DNA of 64,000 nucleotides from Ostrinia nubilalis (GCF_963855985.1 NC_087090.1:17420501-17484500); one strand, 5' to 3'; positions 1 to 10,963 are shown, counted from the first letter of the stretch. Notes: a model not told the origin generated them from the sequence alone. Numbers and translations: made by a program.

Positions 1-1315
1 TCAGTTCGTGACGCCCGTGATTAATTGTTGCGCGACACTCGGGTGGCAGTACGTTTTCGGTTATTTACAATTTTCCTATTATTGCCAAGACTCTGAAATG
101 AGTGGGCTCGTCTAAGATGTGTAAGATTTTATTTTTACGTTTCTTTAGAAAAATGCGGGGTTAAAATAGCGGAAACTAAAGTTCGATGTCACTAATTTAG
201 TTTTAATGTTTGTCTGCCTGCGAACATCTGGATCTGCTACTCTCAAAAACTATTGTAGAGACAAAATAAATATCACTGCTTAAGAGATAGAGGTATAGGA
301 GATTGATTAAATTCATATTATGGTAGTTTCAACCTAAATAGGCATTTACTTGGTTTATTTTTGTATTGGTGCCGGTGGTATTGGTGAACAAAAAGCCGAG
401 AAGAAGCAGTACTTGATATTAAAAATTCACAAGCAATGAAAATTTTGGAAAACAATGTGCGCTCTGGAATTCTCCAGCGGATTTTTCTACACGGCCGAGT
501 GCGTCTCTGGATTCGATTCACATTTTTGGAGTTATGATAACCTGTGCTATTTCCGGCTGGAGTGCTACGGCAATTGGAGTATACGAGGCTCCAAGCGATA
601 CATTTAGCGCTGGAGCTTTGCAATGTTTCGGACTGAAATACCCGCGTTCCAACGTCGTTAATATTATGTTATAAATAAATATTGATGATTGGAATTACAT
701 ACACCACTGTGCCTAAATCATATAGCGAAGCATCTAGTAAATATTGTATTGTGGTCACGGGTAACTGTTAACCACGTGTTTTTCACAATATTTCCATTCA
801 AGTTCCGAATTGCCGTACTAGATGTAAAATTGTAGAGTCGAGTTCTATTATAGCCAAAATGTAAGACACTGCTGAAAGAATATAGAGAAAGAGATACGTA
901 GTTAGGTATAAAAATAAAGATACGTGAAAATGTAGGTAGGTACAGGTGAGTCTTAGTAATGATCAATTAATATAGTACAAACTTAATAAATAAGTAAATA
1001 TACCTATTAAATTCAAGTAGCTTAGGTAATCTACAAAATGGATTTGTTAGTCCTATTCCATTAAGTAATTAAGGTATTCACAAGAATCATAGAGGAGAAG
1101 AAGAATTAAGGTATTGCAAGTCGTATCCACGTGGTCAAATTACATTGTATTTTTTGTTTAAAAGACTTACAACATGCTTATTCACGGTAAAATACCTATG
1201 TCATTAGTGTATGTTTTATATTCGTGAATATAAACAGTTGAGGGCAACAACATGCTACATGCGGTCCTACACAAAGAAACGCTTTGGTTGACATTTTAGG
1301 AATTTTATTTACCAC
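1..1315. other. intergenic stretch, nothing recognised
   Basis: AT-rich sequence with no exon-like reading frame that I recognise. Two minus-strand frames (318-623 and 718-966) are short, low in complexity and carry no domain signature. No RNA gene or clear inverted repeat was seen. Confidence 0.5.
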
Positions 1316-1412
1316 TTTATTTATTTATTTAAAGACTTTATTGCACACACAACAATGTTTCAGTACAAAAAGGCGAGCTTAATGCCAAAAGTCATTCTCT
1401 ACCAGCTGACCT
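1316..1412 (+). repeat. dispersed LINE-tail-like repeat, copy 1
   Basis: A T-rich run is followed by a segment reading TTTATTGCACACAC and then GGCGAGCTTAATGCC. The same order of blocks recurs at 7349-7430. Such segments are common in moth and butterfly genomes and probably represent the end of a non-LTR retrotransposon. The family assignment is inference. Confidence 0.5.
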
Positions 1413-1538
1413 TGAGCAAAACAGAGGTATTGAGTAGGCGGTGCTAAAAAGCTACAAAAATGTACACAATATAATACATAAAATATTATAATATATATAC
1501 ATAAATACATACATATAATTTATATAAAATGGATGACG

Positions 1539-1600
1539 AGAGGTAAGGGAGGATAGGAGAGGATAAGGGAGAAAAGGAGAGAATAAGGGAGATTAAGACG
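1539..1600 (+). repeat. purine-rich simple repeat
   Basis: Imperfect repetition of GGAGAGGATAAGGGAGA-like units, nearly all purine on the plus strand. No coding content. Confidence 0.5.
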
Positions 1601-2323
1601 ACTTGATGCGTTCAAGAAAATGTTTGCGCACAGAGTGTTTGAAAACAAACTTACTAGGAGCCTGCCTGATGTTCTCGAAATGTTTTATGAGAAAAACAAA
1701 AAGCTTTTGATTTTGTTATGCACCTAATACCACCTATCACTAGACAAATACCTACCTACAAAAGAAAATGGTAGGACGAGTATAATTTGGTGTGTACCTA
1801 ATAAAAAACAGGTTGACTTGCTTACTTGAATGGTTAGTTTAGCCTGAAGAAAAGAGAATATTTTATGATAAATTTGACTTGACGTAACTATTTAGCCAGT
1901 GACCCAGACCATGAGCGATAAACCTTTTGTTTATTTTATTTTCCATCTGCCCTATTTCAAACTAATAGTTCAACACAAGTCTGGCACACGTAGGAAATTA
2001 TCATCATTAGTCAAGAGGCTATTATACTACAACGGCATCGTAAAATAGAGATCAAACGTAGTTTTAATTCTACGTCGGATACATCAAAGTGGATCCCACG
2101 CGTTGTTCAATCACAAATCTTACTGCCTCTGTTGCAAAAACTAGTTAAAGTTACATGAAGGCTGGTTCATTGCTAAAATCTGACCGGAAGCTTTAGAAAA
2201 CTGTAAATTCACACATGTTGTAGTCTCTACTAATTGAAATACAATAATACTTATTATCTACTACTCCTGAGATTTTCCGAGTCCATGATGAAGAGAAGAA
2301 AAAAAAGTTTATTCTAAACCAAA

Positions 2324-2524
2324 TCTATATAACTACCTATATAAAAGAAAGTCGTGTTACTCCACTTATAACTCAAGAACGGCTGAACCGATTTAGCTGA
2401 AAATTGTTTAGAGTTTAGAGCCAGGAGAAGGACATAGGATACTTTTTGTCCCGTTCGAAATTAAAAAAAAAGTCTGCTTATTTATTGCCATTAAAGGCGG
2501 AACAAAGTTCGCCGGGTCAGCTAG
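2324..2524 (+). mobile_element. short non-autonomous Helitron
   Basis: The segment starts with TC (TCTATATAACTACC) and ends CTAG. Just upstream of the end is a perfect hairpin (GGCGGAAC, loop, GTTCGCC) about ten bases before the terminal CTAG. It sits between A and T with no target duplication. These are the hallmarks of Helitrons: 5' TC, 3' hairpin plus CTRR, and an A|T target. It has no coding capacity. Confidence 0.75.
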
Positions 2525-3508
2525 TGATAGATAAAAAGAAATTTAATTCTTATTATTTATTAATGCCAATTAAAAAAAATGCGACAAACGGCCTAAATGC
2601 CGCGATGACCGATGCCCACTCGAGCGAGAGGCAGTAAGTAGTTCGAACTCCGTCCGCTGGGCTATGGTGAACCAACTCCTAACACAAGCTTTAGCTTGGA
2701 GTGGTTAGCGAGATTTTTATTAATTAGTTATTACCTAATAGAGGTACCAAAATGATCTCTGCTCAAGTGCTCAGTTTGAAAATTTCAGACAGAAAGTAGA
2801 GACACCATGCTATGCCATCCAGGTCGCTGGACAATATTTCACTGCTCATTAGTCATAATGGGTAATGTTATTCTAAAAATGCAATGTCCACGAAGCTGAG
2901 CTTCGGAAGCTCACTGCCGCACTTTACTCGCACTTATTTTTGAATATTATGTCGCTACGCGCTCGCTGGAATTATTCCAATGAATTCTTTTGAGTTCAAA
3001 ACACTCTATTTTGTGTGGTGGGATGAAAACAAATACTGCAAACAGGTAAACAATTATATTTAGGTACGTTAGGTACTATCTAGGGTTTTGGGACAACCGT
3101 CAATCACACCCCACCGTGTCATATTTTACAAGCTAGTCGCACGGCACGGGTCAAAGAATGCATACTCCAAGAGTCACTCTCTGGCACGGGTCTCTCTCAG
3201 TTAAGCCAGGTTCGAACCTTTGAACCATTGCCTACCGCCTCAGATTCTGAGCCTACCGCACACCCATTTTAATACAGGTCTGTTTATCATACGACCAGTA
3301 GACCCATAGAAATAGGAACCACTCACAGCTTGTGCTTGTAAGTTTCAAAACGGCTTTCAGCAATTTTTAAACGCCTGATGCTTTATGAACAATACTCTCT
3401 AAAGCTGCATTGCTATGATACTTTACGTAGGCTTTCGTTTGCTAACAAAGTAGCGCATCCGCATACCGAACTCAAATTATTATTCTGAAAGAAAACGTTC
3501 AGTTCAGA
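2525..3508. other. intergenic stretch with weak tRNA-like remnant
   Basis: No exon recognised. Around 2625-2655, on the minus strand, there is a B-box-like GGAGTTCGAAC motif that suggests an old tRNA-derived SINE remnant. No cloverleaf can be folded by eye. Confidence 0.3.
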
Positions 3509-3692
3509 GCCCCGATTACGGTAATTTTTAACGTCAACAATCCAGACACGCTTCTCGATTCTGCGATACGATTGGTCGTTCAACAGCGTACGTCAGCTGT
3601 TTTGACCAATCGTATTGCAGAATCAGAAACGCGTCTGGATTGTAGACGTTAAAAGCACAGTATGTGTTAAAAGTTACCGTAATCGGGGCTCA
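3509..3692 (+). mobile_element. MITE with AGAGCCCCGATTACGG termini, copy 1
   Basis: Terminal inverted repeats read AGAGCCCCGATTACGGTAA on the left and TTACCGTAATCGGGGCT on the right. An inner inverted segment (ATTCTGCGATACGATTGG and its complement) makes the whole element a foldback. A second copy at 30147-30701 is split by another insertion. No coding capacity. Confidence 0.8.
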
Positions 3693-3902
3693 GTATTTAA
3701 ATATGTGATAATTATCAATTTTTCTCATGAATAAATTATAGCTTACATAATTTTATTTAACGAATACCGATTCTATACGAATTATAAAAAAACGATACGA
3801 TACCTTACGATACGGCCAAAACTGAGGGTAAGTTCTCGATTTAATTTGACATTGACACTTTGTTGACTGACTTGACACTTGACTTGACGTATCCAGAAGT
3901 TA

Positions 3903-4556
3903 AACTCTGATTTTTAATTCGACGGAATTTTGACATTTCAGAAGTGTTGTCAACACTGAAACATTCCCACTAAGAATGGAGAGCATTTTCATAAATTAAA
4001 AAATAATCCTTTCTTGAATTTAAGGTTTCACTTGAAAAACTAAGGCTTAAAAATGTACCGATCATTTCAAAATGGTTATTTGAATTTTTATTATCATACT
4101 TTTGAAGTTACAAAAAAAATTGGGAAATTATTTTTCTATTACTGGTCTCCCTGGCCAATAATCCATGGGTTACAAACCTTTTTTATGAAAATCCTTTTGT
4201 TAATAAAATCTTAGCTTCATAAAATAATCAACTTAACAAGATGCCAATTTTATTATGATGACGAATCCAAGTTGATTATGATGACGATAATGATGTTTGA
4301 TGATCAATACATATTTTCGTTTATGATAATATGTCGTTTTACTACGTTAAAAACACGTTTTAATCTCTAAAATGTACATAATAATTAGTGTTCATTGGAT
4401 TCACAAAACAAAAAATAGTTCATTCTTGTAAATTGTACTTGATGAAATTTCATTTCATATTAATTATTAATAATTCAAAGCAAAAAAGGCTTATTACATC
4501 TGAATTGTCAAAAAATGACAGCTGTCAGAATTCCGTCGAATTAAAAATCGGACTAT
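3903..4556 (+). mobile_element. MITE of about 650 bp upstream of PPP1R11
   Basis: The left end carries CTGATTTTTAATTCGACGG and the right end its complement CCGTCGAATTAAAAATCGG. The interior is AT-rich and non-coding. The right end lies about 120 bases upstream of the PPP1R11 start codon, so the element sits in or beside that gene's promoter. Confidence 0.65.
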
Positions 4557-4676
4557 AGGTTATCAATATTTTGTCTTTCCAATTTTCAGAAAATTACTCA
4601 TAGATTTTACGTGGATGATGTGATTATAGTGCGCTTATGCAACTTGATGGGAGAACGAACACTGAGACCTGAAGAG

Positions 4677-7600
4677 ATGGCTACAACCAGCACGGCGGTT
4701 TCAACCGTCGCACCCCCACTACAAGAGGTAAGTGAAACATATAAATTATTGTTATTTACATAGGCGGTTTGTTCATATAGCAGCAGTTATCTTACTCTTT
4801 TGATAACTGCCAACCGCCTAAGGCTTAATTCATGTAGTATTCGTGCGCGGTGTACGAGATCACAATGTTAACGTTTAAGTTGTCTAGTGTTTTAAAAACG
4901 CAATTAAGTAAGGCGCATTACTCGACTAAAGTGTCGGGTCAGCTTAGTGACATCAATGTTCTGGATTTGACGCGCATAATCGCCGGCCCTTTTTGCACTA
5001 TGGCCTTGGGAGACCTCGGTGCCAATGTGATCAAAGTTGAGAGTTTTGATGGGGATGAAGCCAGGAAGTGGGGACCACCCTTTATTGGCAAAAAAGATTC
5101 TGTATATTACATGAGTGTGAACAGAAACAAGAAGAGCATCTGCATTGATTTTAAGTCTCAGGAAGGTGAGTTTCTTTCTGTTTAATAATTTTGTTGCTTT
5201 TTTATTTTCTGTATTAAGTTTTTATTTGCCCTACCCTCTGACCATAATATTTAACACACAAACACAACCACAAATCACAACCAAAAATCACAATTTTTAA
5301 TTTATGTGTAACATTATAATTTCTGTCCCAGAATTTCTACTAATTATCTGCATAGTGCATAATTTATATTTCATAGTTTTTATGTGTAAAGTGTGTTCTA
5401 TCACAGTACAAATCTTTTGATATCTTCATTATTATTACATAATAATATCACATAAATATAACTTTGGTGTTTGTAACGTCTTTTAAATTTCAAAAAAGAT
5501 AAATTAAAAATTCTGCATTTAATTATCAAATACTTTAAAAATATGTATCTTTATCATAATGTCTGATCAAATTTTTATTTCAGGAAAAAAAGTGATGTAT
5601 GATCTAGCCAGGAAATGTGACGTGTTAGTAGAAAACTTCATACCCGGTAAACTGGACCAGATGGACGTTGGCTACGAGAAGCTGAAACAAATCAACCCCA
5701 GGCTGATATACTGTGCTATCACAGGGTTCGGGCCCACTGGTCCTTATGCAAGCAAACCTGGGTAGGTATTTTACAGACATTCCAGTAGGGAAAAAACAGT
5801 ACAATACTGCAGAAGCACTATTCAGTTACTAGTTTCCAAAATTGTTCAAAATCTTTTTCAGGTATGATGTCATAGCCTCTGCAATGGGTGGGCTAGTCAA
5901 TGTCACTGGTGAAAAAGATGGAAACCCAGTCAAACCTGGAGTAGCCATGACGGACGTGACCACCGGCCTCCACGCCTACGGCGCCATCATGACCGCGCTC
6001 TACTACAGGCAGAAGACCAACCGCGGGCAGAAGATAGACTGCAACCTGCTATCTACACAGATAGCTAGCATGATCAACGTCGCCACCATATACCTCAATT
6101 GCGGTATCGAAGGCCAGAGGTGGGGCACGGCACACGCCAACCTAGTCCCCTACCAAGCGTTCAATACCAAAGATGGACAGATGGTTATTGGCACAGGCTC
6201 CAACGCACAGTTTGCTGACTTCTGCAAATTGATCAACAAAGAAGAGTTGGTCAATGATGAACGCTTCACGGACAACTCATTGCGAGTAACAAATAGAGAA
6301 GTCCTAATTCAAATTATAAGCGATGTCATAAAGACGAAAACTAGTAAAGAGTGGTCGAAAATTTTCAGTAAAGCTACGTTTCCTAATGGGCCTGTGAATA
6401 AGATGAAAGATGTTTTCGAAGATGAACACGTGAAAGCGATAGGGCTGGTCAAGGAGTTGCCTCATCCTGATGCGGGAACGATCAAGTTGGTGGGACCTTC
6501 AACTGTTTACAGCGAAGGGGGCAACTACGTGAGGACCGCGCCGCCCTCGTTAGGGCAACACACTAGAGATGTCCTAAAGAACTTCCTAGGGTACCATGAT
6601 AGTAAAATCGATGGGCTGTTTGAAAATAAGGTTGTTCGGTAATGGTCCAAGTAAATAGTTTTTCAAATTGTTTATAATATATTTAAGTTTGCTACTATTG
6701 GTATTGATAGTATGTAAGTTTACTCATAAACAAAGTACAAAGATAGAATAAAATTAAAAATAATTTTTAGTACCATTTAAATCGCCAGTTCTTGTCATTT
6801 TTATTATTGTTTTAAGACATAAATTATTTATTTTATGGACAATTTATCTAGTATAACTACTTTTAATATTATTATATTAAATGTAAATTCGAGCTATGTG
6901 CTGGGGCAGGAAAGTTCTTGAGTGGCGACCACGAGCTGGAAGACGTAGCGTGGGCAGGCCTCCCACTAGGTGGACCGACGATCTGGTAAAGGTCGCGGGA
7001 AGTACCTGGATGCAAGCGGCGCAGGACCGGTCTTTGTGGAAATCCTTGGGGGAGGCCTTTGTCCAGCAGTGGACGTCTTTCGGCTGAAACGAACGAAATG
7101 TAAATATGAATGGTTTTGTTGTTTCTATTTAATTCCTTTAAGAGCACTTGATACTGTGGTGATGCAAGTAGTTTTGTAACACAGATAAGAAGACACTGTA
7201 AGTAAATTGTACTGAAGATTTGACTGTAATATTAATGTTATCTTATCTAATACTTATGATATAAACAACTGCTGGTTATGTGACTATTCCTACTTATTTG
7301 CCATAGACTTTGATTGCGTGGTCTCACGCACTTTCTTATTTCGAATTTTATTTATTTGTTTAAAATCTTTATTGCACACACATAATAAATATCGGTACAG
7401 CAGGCGAGCTTAATGCCATGTGGCATTCTCAATTTTACTGATTTTATTGACAATATTATCATTCAATTTCATTTAATGTATTGTATGAAGTTCTAATACA
7501 CCACGTTAGTGCCATGTGGCATTCTCAATTTTACTGATTTTATTGACAATATTATCATTCAATTTCATTTAATGTATTGTATGAAGTTCTAATACACCAC

Positions 7601-10309
7601 GGGCGATAATGTGAAAATGAATTTTAGATACCCCTTAGTGGTTACGGTTTGATGTAGTTATGAAAACTGCACAAGCTATTATCGCTGTTAGAACAAGGCC
7701 ACAAGGTCTAAAATGGAGTGTGTCCCCAGTAGTGTGTGAAAATGAACTTTAGAGACTGCTTGATTAAGATTTGATGTGTAGGTATGAGAACTATAAGCTA
7801 TTATAGCTGTTAGTACAAGGCCATAAGGTTTAAAATGGAGTATGTGTCCAGCAGTGTGTGATAATGAACTTTAGATACAGCTTGATTAAGATTTGATATG
7901 TAGGTATGAAAACTATAAGCTATTATAGCTGTTAGAACAAGGCCACAAGGTCTAAAATGGCGTGTGTCCCCAGCAGTGTGTGAAAATGAACTTTAGATAC
8001 CGCTTGAAAGATTTGATATGTAGGTATGAGAACTATAAGCTGTTATCGCTGTTAGAACAAGGCCATAAGGTTTAAAATGGAGTGTGTCCCCAGCAAGAGG
8101 CGGGACAGGGCGTGGCGGTGATCACGCTGCGGCCGGCGCGCGCGCAGCCTCGCAAGAAGGTGGTCTGGACGGAGGACACCGTCGACAATGAGCACATGAA
8201 CAAGAAGAAGTCCAAGTGTGAGTCGAGACGCTGTTTTTTTTATTGGTTTCTCCTGTAAGCCTGGGATGCGCGCTGCGATAAGCGGTTATCGCGCCATTTT
8301 ATCGATTTTGCCTATACATTTTGACGTCGATAAGAGTATATCACGGCACGCATCATAGCCCGGCTGGTTACCCAAATCAAAGATCGAGGTTGTTAAAAAA
8401 TATAGGTATTAATACCACAGTTAATACCTTTACGCTCCTTTGCGATTTTCACGGTTGTGGTACTGCATTATGTAGTTCATTAACCGTCTTCTTTTCGTTT
8501 ATTTGTTACATGTGTAACACTTTAAAGTCAATAAAAAAAATATTTATTTATTTATTCAATTTTTGTTTGGTGTCAATTCACTTGAAGAACAAAACCTACA
8601 ATGCACGTATACCTAATGACGTATGCGTGGGACCATTAGAAACTGTCATTCCGCTTTTACAGCCTATAAATTAGTTTACAAATATTGTTCTATGATTTTC
8701 CAGGTTGCTGCATATACGAGAAGCCCCGTCGCTTCGGGGAGTCGGACTCTGAAGACAGCGATGACGAGTGCGAGCACTGCTTCGGGCACGTGGAGAAGCG
8801 CCACGCGAAGCATCAGCAGCACGCACAAGCCACCGCCACCGCCACCACCACAACCACAGACACGCAGGTAACATGTTGGTTTGTTCTTATCAGCCAGATG
8901 ACGTCCAAAATAATTGGAAATCATTGGAAGAGGTTCCAAGGATTTCCAATTAGGCAGGTTTTAGAATCGCGCTGACCGCTCGCTGATCGTCGGCGCTGAC
9001 AGATCCATATGTATGTAATGAGGGCTATCGTTTTAGCGCTCACCAGTTAGTGCCACTGTAGAGTAAGGTCCTGTCACTTGCTAGTAGCGAAGACAGTGGC
9101 ACCAACTGGTGAGCGCTAAAGTGGTAGGAGGACTATCGCATTTGCACTCATCAAGATGGCGCCACTGTAGAGTAAGGTCCTGTCAATCGCCAGGGGTGCC
9201 AACTGTTAAGTATAAAAACGATAACCTCATTGAAGGGAACGTTCCTGAGTGACGCTGATCGCTCGGCGCCGACGCTTCATACATTTCGGCTGTCAGCGCT
9301 GACGGTCAGCGTGCGTCAGCGTGACTCTAAAACCAGCCTTATTGCTTGCCTGGTGTATAGTCTAGTTCGTGACATACTATTTATGAGGCGTTAAAATACT
9401 GAGGATTTAATTAGTCATGAAGACTCGTGTCCATGTACTCGCGTACATTATTTAATAATTTATTGCAAGACTATAAATTACATAGTACTATTTACGAGTT
9501 ATAATAAAAACTAAAACTCATTTATTTTTGCAAATAGGCTTTTAACAAGCACTTTTACACGTCCCAGTATTAACCCTACCACTGCTTCGGGACAATAAAT
9601 GGGCCAGTGCTGAGAAGAAGCAGCGCAAGAAACTCAATATGCATAATGGCGCAATTTCACTAGTCGATAGGGTCCGCATGCGGCGTGCGGGAGATTTCTG
9701 GAACGCGTGCCACAGGGCCAATCTAACAAGCACACGTATGAAATATTTGACTCAAGACCCGCAAGCAAGCTGTATATCGACTGATGAATTTCATTGGTCG
9801 ATAGCACGGTCGGTATAATGCATGCGGGGAATCCCCGCAGGCGTTGTACCGAACGCGTATCGACTTGCAACTTTCATTGATTATCGACTAATGAATAGAT
9901 GCGCCATAATGTATAGATGACCCACGCTGAACTGTCCCACCAAACTCAATGACAGGGGGGCGCTACCATCGTTCAACTAAATGGTTTCCAACATGGCAAA
10001 AATCGGAACCAGCGATCCGGTATTGACGGTGGCGCCCCACTGTCAATGTCATTGATAGGACAGTTCAGTATTTTGGAACTATACTATTACCTTAGATGTG
10101 ACGTGCATTATATGAGAGTTAAATGCGAGAATCGAACTCGCGAACTCTGCCCTCGTCCGGTATACGACCCCGCACCACTACATCAAACGGTCGTCGAATA
10201 ATACGAATCGTTATTTCAGGATGGACCAGCGGAAGCGACGGCGTCGATCACGCTGAAGCCGAGCAGCCCTGAGCCTGCGCCCGCGCCGCCTGCCCGGCCC
10301 GCGCCCTAG
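4677..10309 (+). CDS. PPP1R11: PPP1R11, protein phosphatase 1 inhibitor-3 homologue (4 exons)
   Basis: Exons are 4677-4727, 8094-8217, 8704-8867 and 10220-10309, joined in frame to a 142-residue protein. All splice sites are GT/AG. The PP1-binding KVVW sequence is at residues 39-42, followed by TVDNEHM (46-52). The family-diagnostic triple-cysteine KCCCIYEKP (58-66) is split by intron 2 inside its second cysteine-rich codon. The tail is acidic, then His-rich, then Pro-rich. In other animals this small heat-stable protein inhibits PP1 and resides largely in the nucleus. The ATG at 4677 is the only start giving an open first exon. Intron 1 (3.4 kb) holds a complete unrelated gene on the same strand. 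The 3' UTR end is uncertain; the AATAAA at 12417 is one candidate. Confidence 0.9.
4832..4837 (+). promoter_or_regulatory. start-stop minimal upstream ORF (ATGTAG)
   Basis: An ATG directly followed by TAG lies 27 bases before the SUGCT-like start codon. If the transcript begins upstream of it, this start-stop element could stall ribosomes and lower translation. Its presence in the mRNA is not shown. Confidence 0.35.
4865..6642 (+). CDS. SUGCT: SUGCT-like family III (CaiB/BaiF) CoA-transferase, nested gene
   Basis: Exons 4865-5165, 5584-5761 and 5862-6642 give a 419-residue protein, close to the usual length of the mitochondrial succinate-hydroxymethylglutarate CoA-transferase. The first ~25 residues are basic, hydroxylated and free of acids, as in a mitochondrial presequence. 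LDLTRIIAGPFCTM begins the CoA-transferase III domain, GFGPTGPYASKPGYD is conserved, and TDVTTGLHAYGAI contains the likely catalytic Asp. In vertebrates the enzyme moves CoA from succinyl-CoA to glutarate or hydroxymethylglutarate. An in-frame GTG at 4850 is rejected as a start. AATAAA lies at 6747. The whole gene sits in intron 1 of PPP1R11, starting 138 bases after that gene's first exon. The exact substrate is inference. Confidence 0.88.
6747..6752 (+). terminator. poly(A) signal of the SUGCT-like gene
   Basis: AATAAA 105 bases after the stop codon and followed by an A/T-rich stretch. Use of this site would also end transcription inside PPP1R11 intron 1. Confidence 0.6.
6893..7105 (+). mobile_element. 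3' end of an RTE-type LINE
   Basis: A 60-residue open frame (6905-7087) matches the familiar C-terminus of lepidopteran RTE reverse transcriptases: GRRSVGRPPTRWTDDLVKVA, then WMQAAQDRSLWKSLGEAF and a final QQWTSFG stop. The 3' tail reads GAAACGAACGAA. The rest of the element is missing, as in a 5'-truncated insertion. Fragments of the same end occur at 24340-24440, 26268-26282, 26438-26545 and 58223-58286. Confidence 0.75.
7349..7430 (+). repeat. dispersed LINE-tail-like repeat, copy 2
   Basis: Same block order as 1316-1412 (TTTATTGCACACAC, then GGCGAGCTTAATGCC). Lies in intron 1 of PPP1R11 after the SUGCT-like gene. Confidence 0.5.
7415..7600 (+). repeat. two-copy direct tandem repeat, 96-bp period
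   Basis: The segment beginning GCCATGTGGCATTCTC at 7415 is repeated, apparently base for base, from 7511. The copies are too alike to be old. The array borders directly on the next tandem array in the same intron. Confidence 0.85.
7611..8093 (+). repeat. tandem array (about 122 bp x 4) carrying duplicated splice acceptors
   Basis: Units start near 7611, 7736, 7858 and 7980, each opening with GTGAAAATGAA or GTGATAATGAA. Each ends with an acceptor-like segment (GTGTCCCCAG or TGTGTCCAG). The last unit's CCCCAG is the true acceptor of PPP1R11 exon 2 at 8094. The 3' end of the intron has therefore been amplified in tandem, giving up to three upstream decoy acceptors. Confidence 0.8.
8954..9340 (+). 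mobile_element. MITE (AGGCAGGTTTTAGAATC termini) interrupted by another MITE
   Basis: The left part (8954-9010) reads GGTTTTAGAATCGCGCTGAC and the right part (9235-9340) ends with GTCAGCGTGACTCTAAAACC. The two are inverted and lie on either side of the MITE at 9018-9230, so the latter jumped into this one. In intron 3 of PPP1R11. Confidence 0.65.
9018..9230 (+). mobile_element. MITE family A (ATGAGGGCTATCG termini), copy 1
   Basis: Bears terminal ATGAGGGCTATCGTTTT and the complementary AAAACGATA...CCTCAT. Two internal CCACTGTAGAGTAAGGTCCT segments are in direct orientation. Near-identical copies are at 22850-23063 (+), 25467-25680 (-) and 28502-28717 (-), with a decayed piece near 14811-14906. 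About 213 bp, no coding capacity. Confidence 0.85.
9641..9912 (+). mobile_element. foldback MITE (CATAATGGCGCA termini)
   Basis: ATAATGGCGCAATTTCACTA at the left pairs with TAATGAATAGATGCGCCATA at the right, and both are joined to a TCGAT block. Non-coding. In PPP1R11 intron 3. Confidence 0.6.
9914..10082 (+). mobile_element. MITE family B (TAGATGA...CTGAACTGTCC), copy 1
   Basis: The left end contains CTGAACTGTCCCACC and the right end GGACAGTTCAGT. The core GGTTTCCAACATGGCAAAAA is shared with the copies at 17774-17942 and 18641-18811. Directly abuts the preceding MITE. Confidence 0.75.
10118..10205 (-). repeat. tRNA-like SINE remnant
   Basis: On the minus strand there is an A-box-like TGTAGTGGTGC and, about 45 bases later, a B-box-like GAGTTCGATTCTC. 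A proper acceptor stem is not visible, so this is a tRNA-derived repeat or pseudogene. It lies just before PPP1R11 exon 4. Confidence 0.4.
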
Positions 10310-10345
10310 GCTACTGACAAGTTACAACCCTCGCCCAGCGGAGCT

Positions 10346-10558
10346 ATAGTCTGGTCCGTGAGCACGTAGAATTTTGTCCAATGACCCCTAGCTACCCATC
10401 CTTATCGCTCGCGCGTAATTATGTTGCTATCGTGCTCGCACACTCACTGCGGGTGCCAGTCGCACAGTCGCGACAGCAATATAATTACGCGCGAGCGATA
10501 AGGATGGGTAGCTAGGGGTCATTGGACAAAATTCTACGTGCTTACGGACCGGGCTTTA
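10346..10558 (+). mobile_element. foldback MITE family C (TGGTCCGTGAGCACG), copy 1
   Basis: Long inverted arms run inward from TGGTCCGTGAGCACGTAG and its complement through TACCCATCCTTATCGCTCGC. The loop is short. A second, very similar copy is at 21132-21343. It is in the PPP1R11 3' UTR or just downstream. Confidence 0.8.
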
Positions 10559-10675
10559 CTCCGAAACGCTATCGACGTAGTTTCGAGTCTATCTGTCGCC
10601 GCCGCTCATGCTGGCATCTCGTTTGCGTGAGAGGGATGCCAACATTTGAAACTTTGGATAACGTTTTTCGGAGTA
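10557..10675 (+). mobile_element. small foldback repeat
   Basis: ACTCCGAAACGCTAT at the left faces ATAACGTTTTTCGGAGT at the right. The length of about 118 bases and its TA-rich junction suggest another MITE abutting the previous one. Confidence 0.5.
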
Positions 10676-10815
10676 ACTCCGCACTCCGTTGACAAGCCAC
10701 GCCCCAATGGTACGTTAAGGAATATTCCATTTTGTACACTTAAGTAATGTTATTCCGAGGACATCCTTATCACCATTCATTGTTAAACTGCCCGGCACGG
10801 ATTTTATAGCAAACT

Positions 10816-10963
10816 AAGGCCCGGTTTCCGCCAAGACAGAGCAGAGCGGAGAAATATTTTTATAATATTTCAGTCTGTCAATTTCAATCTGAATGAAATC
10901 TGATTGGTTATTCAAAATATTTCTCCGCTCCGCTCCGCCTTGATGGAAAACGTTCCTAAGTTA
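10816..10963 (+). mobile_element. MITE (TAAGGCCCGGTTTCC termini)
   Basis: AGAGCGGAGAAATATTT near the left is inverted as AAATATTTCTCCGCTC at the right. Outer ends are GGTTTCCGCCAAG and CTTGATGGAAAACG. Non-coding. Confidence 0.55.

Noticed and set aside
10118..10205. Functional tRNA gene on the minus strand
   Set aside because: A- and B-box-like motifs are present, but no acceptor stem or complete cloverleaf can be drawn.
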